Assembly (NCBI GenBank): GCA_024508855.1
Contig: JANINJ010000055.1
Coordinates: 1 to 33,921 of the forward strand
Length of the DNA: 33,921 bases
From: Xanthobacteraceae bacterium
Lineage (GTDB): Bacteria > Pseudomonadota > Alphaproteobacteria > Rhizobiales > Xanthobacteraceae
Direction: 5' to 3'
Shown here: positions 1 to 7,712 of the stretch, piece after piece
How positions within the stretch are numbered: the stretch's first letter is position 1
Layout of the letters: each line of letters opens with the position of its first letter
The notes under the pieces: model-generated
Told to the model about the DNA's origin: nothing
Database searches by the model: none
Seen by the model: only the letters and a program-made list of their open reading frames with translations
Made by a program: the position numbers and the translations under genes

Positions 1-506
1 TCCTTCTTGGCGCGCAGCAACGCCAACGCCGTACCGTGCGCGAGCGCCCAGGTGTCGTAGCTCCACTGCACCGTGTTGGGTGAGCATTTCTCGCCGGTCA
101 GAAGCGTCGTTCCCGGTCCCGATGCGATGAAGGCGGTCTTGCTGTCGCGTACCACCTCCTGCACCGCAAGTGCCACCGACGAGAACGGAACGTCGAGGAT
201 CGCATTGACCTTCTCGACATCCACCCAGCGCCGCGCCAGCGTGCCGCCGATATCCGCCTTGTTCTGGTGATCGCCCTGGATCAGTTCGACCTTGATCTTG
301 GAATTCTCCTTGGCGAAATCCTCTATCGCCAGTTTTGCGGCCGCCACCGAACCGGGGCCGGTGGAGTCGGCGGCAAAACCGCTGAGATCGGTCAGCACGC
401 CGAGCTTCAATGTATTGTTCGGAATTTCGGCCCGCGCGGGTGCAAGCAGCGCCATCAGCATGGCCGCCGCGCTTGCAAAAAGACTGGCAGTTGATCTCAG
501 TTTCAC
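1..506 (-). CDS. ABC transporter substrate-binding protein (branched-chain amino acid type), N-terminal part
   Basis: This is the first 168 residues of a periplasmic solute-binding protein; the gene runs off the left edge. The start is GTG at 506, whose last two bases plus the next A form the TGA stop of the upstream reductase gene (GTGA overlap), so translation is probably coupled. A signal peptide is clear: KLRS, a hydrophobic stretch of about 15 residues, then APARA before the mature EIPNNTLKLGVLTDLSG. The LGVLTDLSG opening and the following AAKLAIEDF segment are typical of Leu/Ile/Val-binding (LivJ-like, peripla_BP_6) receptors. Coupling to a degradative HMG-CoA reductase suggests the ligand is mevalonate or a related hydroxy acid, but that is inference from context only. 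Permease and ATPase genes, if present, would lie outside the window to the left. Confidence 0.88.
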   Translation of the reverse strand, partial: MKLRSTASLFASAAAMLMALLAPARAEIPNNTLKLGVLTDLSGFAADSTGPGSVAAAKLAIEDFAKENSKIKVELIQGDHQNKADIGGTLARRWVDVEKVNAILDVPFSSVALAVQEVVRDSKTAFIASGPGTTLLTGEKCSPNTVQWSYDTWALAHGTALALLRAKK

Positions 507-1843
507 TTCGTTTCTCCCTTTTGAAGTTCTGTTATGGTTCTATTTTGGAGGGGCACCGACGAGCGTCGGAGTTCGGACAGGAGGTCCTGCGCGGCATCGA
601 TGCGGACCGTTTTACGTTCGACGAGAATTTTGGCAACCGTATCGATCTCATCTCCCATCGCGCCCGCCATGATCGCGATGTTCTGCGCATGCAGCCCCAT
701 ATGCCCGGCCTGAATGCCGGTTGTGGCCAAAGCCTTCAATGCAGAAAAATTCTGCGCGAGGCCGACGGCGGCGATGATACGCGCAAGGCGCTCCGCGGTT
801 GTGACGCCGAGAATTTTCAGGCAGGTCTGCGCAGTCGGATGGATCTTGGTCGCACCGCCGATCAGACCAACAGCCAACGGCAATTCGATCGATCCGCTCA
901 GATCACCGTTTGCGTTGATCTCGTAGCGTGTCAGGCTGCTGTAGCGTCCATCACGGGCAGCATACGCATGAGCGCCGGCTTCGACAGCGCGGGTGTCGTT
1001 GCCCGTTGCAAGTACCACCGCACTGATGCCGTTCATGATGCCTTTGTTGTGGGTGGCGGCGCGATACGGATCTGCTTCCGCGAAATGATAGGCGCTGATG
1101 ATGCCGTCGCGCACGCTGGTGCCGCCGATTTCATCGAGCTTCCAGGTCGCTTGGGCACGCGCCAGCCGCCGATCCGCAAGGTTCGAGAGAATCCGCAGGA
1201 ATACGCGGCCGCCGCTCCAGTCCGCGATATGCGGTGCGATCTTCTCCGCCATGGTATTGACGGCATTTGCACCCATGGCATCGCGCGTGTCGACGATCAG
1301 ATGGGTGATCAGCATTGGGCCACCGAGCGTGTCGAGTACCCGAGCCTCCATATCCTGGAAGCCGCCGCCGATCTTGAGCAGCAACGGATCGCAGGCGTCG
1401 CAGATACGCTTGATCTCGTCGCGTTTCCCGAGCAACCGCAGCCGCGCCGCGTAAGGATCGGGCACGTCCACCGCCTGCACCTGCGCAATCATCAACGTGC
1501 CGGATACCGACGTCGTGAAGCCGGTGTCGTAGTTCTGCCGCGCGGCATTGCAGACCGCTGCGACGACGGAGGATTCCTCCGTCGCCATCGGCACCATCAC
1601 CTCCTCGTCGTCGATCCGCAGATTGATGGCGACACCGATCGGCACGTTCATCGTGGCGATGACGTTCTCGATCATCTTGTCGGCAAGTTGTTCCGGCAGG
1701 TTTCCCATATTGGCGAGATGCGCCACCGCAGCGTCGTCGAGGCCGGCGAACGCCGCCACCAGATCGCGCCGCTCGGCCGGCGTCTTGCGATGAAAGCCGG
1801 CAATCCGACTGCTGCGATTGGCTCCATGCCGGGGAGCGGTCAT
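503..1843 (-). CDS. mvaA: Hydroxymethylglutaryl-CoA reductase, degradative (class II)
   Basis: Class II HMG-CoA reductase, the enzyme that in mevalonate-degrading bacteria oxidises mevalonate + CoA to HMG-CoA with NAD. The 446-residue length fits the class (about 430). Catalytic residues are visible: Glu in PMATEESSVV (89/90), Lys267 in HNKGIMNG, Asp283 in ATGNDTR and His381 in GIQAGHMGLH; the last three carry the same numbers as in the Pseudomonas mevalonii enzyme. A dinucleotide-binding DAMGANAVNTMAE segment is at 188-200. The ATG at 1843 is chosen because AAGGG lies about 8 bases upstream and homology-like sequence begins there; the frame is open further upstream but that stretch overlaps the promoter region. 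It is followed directly by a solute-binding protein gene and diverges from a MocR-type regulator. No HMG-CoA lyase or mevalonate kinase is in the window, which favours catabolism over isoprenoid synthesis. Confidence 0.93.
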   Translation of the reverse strand: MTAPRHGANRSSRIAGFHRKTPAERRDLVAAFAGLDDAAVAHLANMGNLPEQLADKMIENVIATMNVPIGVAINLRIDDEEVMVPMATEESSVVAAVCNAARQNYDTGFTTSVSGTLMIAQVQAVDVPDPYAARLRLLGKRDEIKRICDACDPLLLKIGGGFQDMEARVLDTLGGPMLITHLIVDTRDAMGANAVNTMAEKIAPHIADWSGGRVFLRILSNLADRRLARAQATWKLDEIGGTSVRDGIISAYHFAEADPYRAATHNKGIMNGISAVVLATGNDTRAVEAGAHAYAARDGRYSSLTRYEINANGDLSGSIELPLAVGLIGGATKIHPTAQTCLKILGVTTAERLARIIAAVGLAQNFSALKALATTGIQAGHMGLHAQNIAIMAGAMGDEIDTVAKILVERKTVRIDAAQDLLSELRRSSVPLQNRTITELQKGETK

Positions 1844-2000
1844 GCCAAAAACCCTTGTTGCGCCACGCACCGTCGGCGAAGCGATGATTGCGACAATCGG
1901 TGATGTGAAGCTGGCCCATGGCCGGACTACGCGCAGACGCTGCGTTATCCGTGAAGCACCTCCCCGATGCGAAGCTGTTACAAGCTTTCGCTTCTCAAGC

Positions 2001-2018
2001 GTACCCAGTGATGGGTAC
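2001..2018. promoter_or_regulatory. Perfect inverted repeat GTACCCA-N4-TGGGTAC, candidate MocR operator 1
   Basis: A 7-bp perfect inverted repeat with a 4-base spacer sits in the 223-bp region between the divergent HMG-CoA reductase and MocR-regulator genes. A related copy overlaps the regulator start codon 55 bp further on. Position and symmetry suggest binding by the divergent regulator; no binding data are available. Confidence 0.55.
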
Positions 2019-2055
2019 ACTACAAGGAACGCTTTGCAGATTTTGGGAGTGGTCC

Positions 2056-2077
2056 GTACCACTCAAATGGTGGGTAC
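2056..2077. promoter_or_regulatory. Imperfect repeat GTACCAC-N7-GTGGGTAC over the MocR start codon, candidate operator 2
   Basis: This site reuses the half-sites of the 2001-2018 palindrome (GTACC, then TGGGTAC) with a wider spacer, and the regulator's ATG (2067-2069) lies inside it. Binding here would block transcription or translation initiation of the regulator gene, so negative autoregulation is the simplest reading. Confidence 0.45.
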
Positions 2078-3479
2078 AATTCTGACGTCCAGCCAACCAC
2101 ACCAGCGCTCGCGCGTTGAGACGATCTACGAGGCCATCGTGGGACGGATCGACCGCGGCCTGATCCGCGCCGGCGAGCGGCTGCCCTCAATCCGCACGGC
2201 GACGCAAACATTCGCCGTCTCCAAGAATACCATGGTGGAGGCCTATGATCGACTGGTCGCTTCGGGCCGGGTCGAGAGCCGGCCCGGCTCCGGCTTCTAC
2301 GTCACGCAACATCAGCCGAAGCGCGCCAAGATTCCGTCGCCGGGAAAGGTCGATGCGGTCGATATCGTCTGGCTGCTGCGCGAACAGCTCGAAAAGCGCT
2401 ATGAGGTCCGCATCGGTGATGGCCGGCCACCAGCCGCATGGATGGAAGGGCCTGATGTCGGCATGCTGCTGCGGCCGGTTACACGTCCCGGCAAGCGCGC
2501 GTTGCCGGAAAGCTATGGCAGCCCCAACGGATTGCCGGCGCTGCGAGAACGCATCGCGCTGACGCTCGCGGAGCGATCGATCAACGCCGAGCCGGCGCAG
2601 GTGCTGCTGACCCAGGGCGCCAACGACGCACTCGACATGATCGTGCGGCATTTCGTCGAACCGGGCGATACCGTGCTGGTGGACAACCCAGGTTACTATC
2701 CGCTGTTCGGCAAGCTGCGGCTGGCGAAGGCCACGCTTGCCGGCGTTCGACGGAATATTGACGGGCCCGATCTCGACGATCTCGAACAGCGCGCTGCGAC
2801 AACTGGCGCGCGGCTGTTCTTCACGCAGTCGCTCGCGCATAATCCGACCGGCTGTTCGATCACGCTGCCGGTTGCTTATCGGCTGATGCAGATCGCCACC
2901 AAGTACAACCTGCGCATCGTCGACACCGATCCGTTTGCTGACGTGCTCCCTGCCACCAGTCCGAGGCTCGCCGCACTCGATCAGCTCGACCGCGTGATCT
3001 ATGTGGGAACGTTTGCCAAGACGCTATCTGCCAGTCTGCGATCCGGCTACATCGCCGCCGATCCACAGACCATCGGCGCGTTAGCCGATCTGAAGATGAT
3101 CACACGCGCCAATAGCTCCGGTTATGTCGAGCAGATCATCTACGACCTGATGATCAGCGGTCGCTATCGAAATCATCTCAAGCGACTTGCCGGCCGGATC
3201 GAAACGGCGACGGCGGCCGCTTACGACAGCCTCTCTCAATTGGGCCTTCCGATATTCGGGCAGCCGCGTGGCGGATTCTACATGTGGTGCCAGCTACCAC
3301 GGCATATCGATGACAAGCAATTGTCGAAACGCGCGGCCGATCTCAGCATCCTGTTGGCGCCCGGCTCAGCCTTCAATCCGGACGGAAGCGCCAGTTCGCC
3401 GGCAATGCGGGTCAATATCGCTTATGTCGGCGATGCGAGGTTTGCTTCATTCATGAAGGACAGTGGCGCGATATCTTGA
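2067..3479 (+). CDS. MocR-family PLP-dependent transcriptional regulator (GntR HTH + aminotransferase fold)
   Basis: 470 residues, two domains. Residues about 15-80 form a GntR winged helix (ETIYEAIVGRIDRGLI, RLPSIRT, SKNTMVEAYDRLVASGRVESRPGSGFYV). Residues about 125-465 form a type I aminotransferase fold: HNPTG at 258-262, aspartates in RIVDTDPF (286, 288), and the PLP Schiff-base lysine as K318 in YVGTFAKTLS followed by R325. This layout defines the MocR/PdxR subfamily, which senses PLP or amino-compound adducts and usually controls a divergent neighbour. Here the neighbour is the HMG-CoA reductase operon, so it is the probable regulator of that pathway. The ATG at 2067 sits inside a candidate operator; the frame is open upstream, but the HTH domain starts shortly after this codon. 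Confidence 0.9.
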   Translation: MVGTILTSSQPHQRSRVETIYEAIVGRIDRGLIRAGERLPSIRTATQTFAVSKNTMVEAYDRLVASGRVESRPGSGFYVTQHQPKRAKIPSPGKVDAVDIVWLLREQLEKRYEVRIGDGRPPAAWMEGPDVGMLLRPVTRPGKRALPESYGSPNGLPALRERIALTLAERSINAEPAQVLLTQGANDALDMIVRHFVEPGDTVLVDNPGYYPLFGKLRLAKATLAGVRRNIDGPDLDDLEQRAATTGARLFFTQSLAHNPTGCSITLPVAYRLMQIATKYNLRIVDTDPFADVLPATSPRLAALDQLDRVIYVGTFAKTLSASLRSGYIAADPQTIGALADLKMITRANSSGYVEQIIYDLMISGRYRNHLKRLAGRIETATAAAYDSLSQLGLPIFGQPRGGFYMWCQLPRHIDDKQLSKRAADLSILLAPGSAFNPDGSASSPAMRVNIAYVGDARFASFMKDSGAIS

Positions 3480-3493
3480 ACCGGACAAATCAT

Positions 3494-3523
3494 GACCGTG
3501 CAGGTCCTCATGCCGGCACGGTC
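3494..3523. terminator. Inverted repeat between convergent genes, possible bidirectional terminator
   Basis: GACCGTGC (3494-3501) and GCACGGTC (3516-3523) form a perfect 8-bp stem with a 14-base loop, just after the MocR stop and overlapping the last codons of the convergent monooxygenase. No T-run follows on either strand, so this is a hairpin with terminator-like position rather than a clear intrinsic terminator. Confidence 0.35.
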
Positions 3524-4881
3524 GGCACGTCCTCCTTCGTGCGGCGCAGGTATCCTCTTGCCGGCCGCGGCAGACCGAGGTTTTCGCGCAGCGTATTTCC
3601 TTCATATTCACGTCGAAACAGGCCTCGCCGCTGCAATTCCGGCACCGCCAAACGTACGAAATCCTCGTAGGTGCCCGGTACGTGCGTCGCCGCGACCACA
3701 AAGCCGTCGCAGGCACCGCCGATAAACCATTCCTCGAGCTTGTCCGCGACGCTCTTTGCCGATCCGACGAACGTCGGCAGTTCGCGTAAAGTCCCTCTCC
3801 CACTGAACTGAACGAAATCTCGCACAGTGGGATTGGACTTGCCGCTGAGTTGAACGACGCGATCACGGATGGCTTGCAGCCCACTAATGGCTTGCAGTTC
3901 CTCCGGTGTGAACGGTTCATCCATCGGCTTCGATGCAAAATCGTAATTGAGCACCTCTGAAAGAAGCGTCAGCGAGTCGATCGGCTTCGCTAGTCCATCG
4001 ATCAGTGCATAGCGATCTTCCGCTTCAGCCTGAGTTTCCGCAACGATCGGATAGACCGCCGGCGCGATGCTGACCTCGCGCTCTTGATCCCGGAGCGATT
4101 GTTTCATCGCTGCATATTGCTTTTTGGCGATATCCAGATTGGGATAGATCACGAAGATCAATTCACCCCATCGGGATGCGAACTCCTTGCCACGACCGCT
4201 TTGTCCGGCTTGAATGATGACGGGATGTCCTTGCGGCGAGCGCGGCACGGTGAACGGACCGCGCGAATTGAAAAACTGATCCTGATGATCAAGACGATGG
4301 ACTTTTGAAGGATCCGCAAACAGCCCGCTCTCGCGATCGAAGACGACCGCATCATCCTCCCATGTATCCCAGTGCCCGAGCACGACGTTCATGAACTCGT
4401 CTGCCCGGTCATATCGCAGATCGTGGCCAAGATGCTCCGCGGCCCCGAAGTTGGCGGCTTCCGAATCATTCAAGGAGGTAACGACGTTCCATGCGACTCG
4501 ACCATTCAGCAGGAGATCGACGGTCGCAAACACCCGGGCGACGTGGAACGGTTCGTAATAGGTAGTCGAATAGGTAACGCCGATTCCGAGATGCTTGGTC
4601 GCTAGTCCCATCGTCAACGCGGCTGCGACGGGATCGAGCTTGGCGGCCCGCACTCCGTGCCGAACGGTTTCTTTGAAGTCGTCTCCAAAACGATCCGGTA
4701 TTGCGAGTCGGTCATCGAAGAATGCGAGATGGAATTTTCCGCACTCCAATGTCCGACCGATCTCCTCATAATATTCGCGCGAGAACCAGTTTGATTTCGA
4801 CGACGGATGCCGCCAGGAAGCCGGATAGTTCGAACAGTTTTGGGCCTGCAGAAAGCCGATCAGTTTCATCTGCCGCATCAT
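3508..4881 (-). CDS. FMN-dependent luciferase-like monooxygenase (NtaA/SnaA/DszA family)
   Basis: About 457 residues, the usual length for the NtaA/SnaA/DszA branch of bacterial-luciferase-fold flavin monooxygenases, which use reduced FMN from a separate reductase to oxidise small organic substrates (for example nitrilotriacetate or dibenzothiophene sulfone). Family segments are visible: KFHLAFFDDRLAIPD early, LTMGLATKHLGIGVTYSTTYYEPFHVARVFATVDLLLNGRVAWNVVTS in fragments (residues about 88-135), and HPVIIQAGQSGRGKEFASRW around 235-255. The substrate cannot be read from the sequence. Two adjacent ATGs (4881, 4878) and a third at 4869 compete; a weak GAAG lies 4-7 bases before the first two. 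It is divergent from the gluconate-dehydrogenase-like operon and shares its 309-bp upstream region. No flavin reductase gene is adjacent. Confidence 0.87.
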   Translation of the reverse strand: MMRQMKLIGFLQAQNCSNYPASWRHPSSKSNWFSREYYEEIGRTLECGKFHLAFFDDRLAIPDRFGDDFKETVRHGVRAAKLDPVAAALTMGLATKHLGIGVTYSTTYYEPFHVARVFATVDLLLNGRVAWNVVTSLNDSEAANFGAAEHLGHDLRYDRADEFMNVVLGHWDTWEDDAVVFDRESGLFADPSKVHRLDHQDQFFNSRGPFTVPRSPQGHPVIIQAGQSGRGKEFASRWGELIFVIYPNLDIAKKQYAAMKQSLRDQEREVSIAPAVYPIVAETQAEAEDRYALIDGLAKPIDSLTLLSEVLNYDFASKPMDEPFTPEELQAISGLQAIRDRVVQLSGKSNPTVRDFVQFSGRGTLRELPTFVGSAKSVADKLEEWFIGGACDGFVVAATHVPGTYEDFVRLAVPELQRRGLFRREYEGNTLRENLGLPRPARGYLRRTKEDVPTVPA

Positions 4882-5081
4882 CGTACTTCACTTTCATCTA
4901 CAAGGGAGATCGGCGTTCCAGGTCAGGGACGTCATCTGGTTTGTTCTCGCCATCCCTGCCTCCCTTCTGCGATCGTATTTGGCAGATCATATGAGCCATC
5001 GGTTGCTTGCCGAAGCGAAAAACTGTGCGGTCTGGTCATACGACCGGCCTTGTGCTCCTGGCGAATGGGCTGTTTGGCTCG

Positions 5082-5097
5082 GTTCAAAAATTTGAAC
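5082..5097. promoter_or_regulatory. Perfect palindrome GTTCAAA-AA-TTTGAAC, candidate operator in a divergent promoter region
   Basis: A 7+2+7 perfect inverted repeat lies in the 309-bp non-coding region 4882-5190, about 94 bp before the small dehydrogenase subunit start and about 200 bp from the monooxygenase start. A symmetric A/T-centred site of this size is typical of a dimeric regulator. I see no other structure in this gap. Confidence 0.45.
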
Positions 5098-5190
5098 TTC
5101 GATGGAACTTTTGCCTTCGATCTCCTTTGGTTTGGTAAAAGCGCCTTGATAAATCTGCACCGTGGGCCGAAGGCGTTCGGGGTTTGGGTA

Positions 5191-5940
5191 ATGGAATCAA
5201 AGGCTCCGCTTTGTCTGTCCCGGCGATCGTTTCTCGCGTCTACGACCGCATTGCTGGCGACCTCGGTTTCCGTCGTTCACGCGCGGACTTTCCATCAGGG
5301 AATGCCATGGGCTCCCGGCGCCGCCGATCTTCCACCGCTGACCCGCCCCGGGCCGTGGGTTTTCTTTACGGCAGATGAAGCCGCGACCATCGAAGCTATC
5401 GTTGATCGCCTGATCCCGCCGGACGATCGTGGGCCCGGTGGCAAGGATGCCGGCTGCGCCGTCTTCATCGATCGGCAATTGGCCGGACCTTACGGCCACA
5501 GCGAAGGCCTCTACACGCGCCCTCCCTTCATGCCCGGTTCGTCAACGCAGGGATACCAAAATCCGGATTCACCCGCGGGACGCTATCGCAACGGACTCAA
5601 GGCACTGGCTGATCACATCGGCGAGTCGAATGGCGGGAAGAAGTTTCGCGAACTGACCGCTTCCGATCAGGACAAACTGCTGTCCAACCTGGAAAACGGA
5701 TCGATCAAGCTCAAGGACGTGGAAGCGAAAGCATTCTTCGCGATGCTGCTGCAAGACACCCAGCAAGGGTTCTTCGCCGATCCGATCTATGGCGGCAATC
5801 GCGACATGGTTGGCTGGAAATTGATCGGCTTCCCCGGCGCGCGATACGATTATCGCGATTGGGTCGAACGCCACAACGAACCCTATCCCTTGCCACCGGT
5901 CGGCATCATGGGACGCGCGGACTGGGCGGCGAAAGGATAG
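5191..5940 (+). CDS. Gluconate 2-dehydrogenase subunit 3 family protein (Tat-exported small subunit)
   Basis: 249 residues from ATG 5191. A twin-arginine signal is visible: SRRSFLAST at residues 10-18, then a hydrophobic core and VVHA before the mature chain. The mature part (FFTADEAATIEAIVDRLIP, followed by DRGPGGKDAGCAVFIDRQLAG, WVERHNEPYPLPPVG near the end) matches the subunit 3 family that escorts and stabilises periplasmic GMC dehydrogenases. The flavoprotein lacks an obvious signal peptide and would be carried out on this Tat signal. It is four bases from the flavoprotein gene, so the three genes 5191-8942 form an operon. The frame is open upstream of the ATG but without family-like sequence. 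Confidence 0.88.
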   Translation: MESKAPLCLSRRSFLASTTALLATSVSVVHARTFHQGMPWAPGAADLPPLTRPGPWVFFTADEAATIEAIVDRLIPPDDRGPGGKDAGCAVFIDRQLAGPYGHSEGLYTRPPFMPGSSTQGYQNPDSPAGRYRNGLKALADHIGESNGGKKFRELTASDQDKLLSNLENGSIKLKDVEAKAFFAMLLQDTQQGFFADPIYGGNRDMVGWKLIGFPGARYDYRDWVERHNEPYPLPPVGIMGRADWAAKG

Positions 5941-5944
5941 CATA

Positions 5945-7708
5945 ATGGCGCGGAAGCTACCGTCCAAGAATGTCGTGGTGATCGGACTGGGTTGGACCGG
6001 CTCGATCCTTAGCTATGAACTCGCCAAAGCCGGCCTGGACGTCGTCGCGATCGAACGCGGGCCGTGGCGCGACACCGCGACGGATTTTCCGCCGAGCTAC
6101 GCCCAGGACGAACTACGCTACGCCGTCCGTCTCGACCTCTTTTTGCGTCCGGCGCAGGAAACACTGACGTTTCGCAACAAGGCCGATCAGACTGCACTTC
6201 CAATCCGGAACTTCTCCGGCTTCCTTCCCGGCAACGGCGTCGGTGGCGCCGGAATCCACTGGAACGGCCAGACCTGGCGTTTTCTGCCAACCGATTTTCG
6301 TCTGCGCAGTCATCTCACCGAACGTTACGGCGCGGATATGCTGCCTTCCGACATGACGATCCAGGATTGGCCGGTCAGCTACGACGATCTCGAACCGTAC
6401 TACGACCGCTTCGAGAAGCTTTGCGGCACTTCGGGTAAAGCTGGCAACATCAAGGGTACGAAACAAGCCGGCGGCAATCCGTTCGAAGGCTGGCGATCGT
6501 CCGAATATCCCACGCCACCTTTGAAGCAGGGACTTGGTGCAACCCTGTTTGCCGATGCCGCACGCAAGCTGGGGCATTCGCCCTTTCCCCAGCCCGCCTC
6601 CAACCTGAGTGAGGCCTACACCAATCCGCTCGGCATCCGGATGGGCCAATGCAGCTATTGCGGTTTCTGCGAGCGTTTCGGTTGCGGCAACTATTCCAAG
6701 GCAAGTCCACAGACTTGCGTGCTCCCAGCCCTTTTGCGCCTGCCGAATTTCACCGCGCAAACCGAATCCGAAGTTCTCAAGATCAATCTGGATTCAACCG
6801 GCAAGCGCGCGACCGGCGTAACCTACGTCGACACATCCGGCAACGAATGGGAGCAGCCTGCGGACATCGTGTTGTTATGCGCATTCTCGTTGTTCAACGT
6901 GCAGCTCATGCTGGTCTCCGGAATCGGTCAGCCATACGACCCCGCAAGCGGCCAAGGCGTGGTCGGGCGCAACTATGCGTACCAGACCACATCGAGCGTA
7001 AGCCTGATCCTGAAGGACAAGGTGCTCAATCCGTTCATCGCGACCGGTGCTCACGGCATGATGATCGATGACTATAATGGCGACAATTTCGATCACACCA
7101 ATCTTGGCTTCGTCGGCGGCGGCTATATGGGCGCGGGACAGACCAATGCGCGTCCCATTCAGACTCGCCCTGTGCCGAAAGGCACACCCAAATGGGGCGC
7201 CGAGTGGAAGAAGGCAACTGCCGAAACCTATCAACATGCCTTCAGCCTCTCGACCCACGGCAGTTCCTACAGCTATCGGGATTGCTGGCTGGATCTCGAT
7301 CCGACCTACAAGGATCGCCTCGGACGCCCCTTGATGCGGATGACGTTCGACTTCCATGAGAACGAACTGAAGATGTCCGCCTACCTCACCGAGCGTTTGG
7401 CGGAAATCGCCAAGGCCATGAACCCGACCGAAATGCAGGCCAACCCGCGCAAGGGTCCTTACGACAGCACGATCTATCAGACCACACACAACACCGGCGG
7501 CACCGTGATGGGGGCCGATCCCAAAACCAGCGTCCTCAATCGATATTGCCAGAGTTGGGATGTCCACAACCTCTTCATCCCGGGAGGCGCGTCCGTGTTT
7601 CCGCAGAACCACGGCTACAATCCCACCGACACCGTCGGAGCGCTGGCTTACTGGACGTCGGACGCGATCACCCAGCGTTATCTGAAGAATCCCGGCCCCT
7701 TGGTATAA
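5945..7708 (+). CDS. GMC-type flavoprotein, large subunit of a gluconate 2-dehydrogenase-like enzyme
   Basis: 587-residue FAD-dependent glucose-methanol-choline oxidoreductase. The Rossmann motif GLGWTGS is at 14-20, followed by IERG at 36-39. PGNGVGGAGIHWNG at 95-108 is the second FAD segment. The C-terminal PQNHGYNPTDTVGALAYW holds a catalytic-type His (556) and Asn (559). A cysteine cluster C236-x2-C239-x2-C242-x4-C247 fits an iron-sulfur site; related FAD-glucose/fructose dehydrogenases carry a 3Fe-4S cluster in the equivalent subunit. The expected electron path is substrate, FAD, Fe-S, then the cytochrome c subunit, then quinone or oxidase. The enzyme is probably periplasmic, co-exported with the Tat-tagged small subunit. 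The substrate is a sugar acid, sugar or polyol; gluconate is only the family name. Confidence 0.9.
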   Translation: MARKLPSKNVVVIGLGWTGSILSYELAKAGLDVVAIERGPWRDTATDFPPSYAQDELRYAVRLDLFLRPAQETLTFRNKADQTALPIRNFSGFLPGNGVGGAGIHWNGQTWRFLPTDFRLRSHLTERYGADMLPSDMTIQDWPVSYDDLEPYYDRFEKLCGTSGKAGNIKGTKQAGGNPFEGWRSSEYPTPPLKQGLGATLFADAARKLGHSPFPQPASNLSEAYTNPLGIRMGQCSYCGFCERFGCGNYSKASPQTCVLPALLRLPNFTAQTESEVLKINLDSTGKRATGVTYVDTSGNEWEQPADIVLLCAFSLFNVQLMLVSGIGQPYDPASGQGVVGRNYAYQTTSSVSLILKDKVLNPFIATGAHGMMIDDYNGDNFDHTNLGFVGGGYMGAGQTNARPIQTRPVPKGTPKWGAEWKKATAETYQHAFSLSTHGSSYSYRDCWLDLDPTYKDRLGRPLMRMTFDFHENELKMSAYLTERLAEIAKAMNPTEMQANPRKGPYDSTIYQTTHNTGGTVMGADPKTSVLNRYCQSWDVHNLFIPGGASVFPQNHGYNPTDTVGALAYWTSDAITQRYLKNPGPLV

Positions 7709-7712
7709 AGAC

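Noticed and set aside
410-1903. Long plus-strand reading frame opposite the HMG-CoA reductase.
   Set aside because: It mirrors a recognisable enzyme with catalytic residues on the other strand, and its translation has no family-like character.
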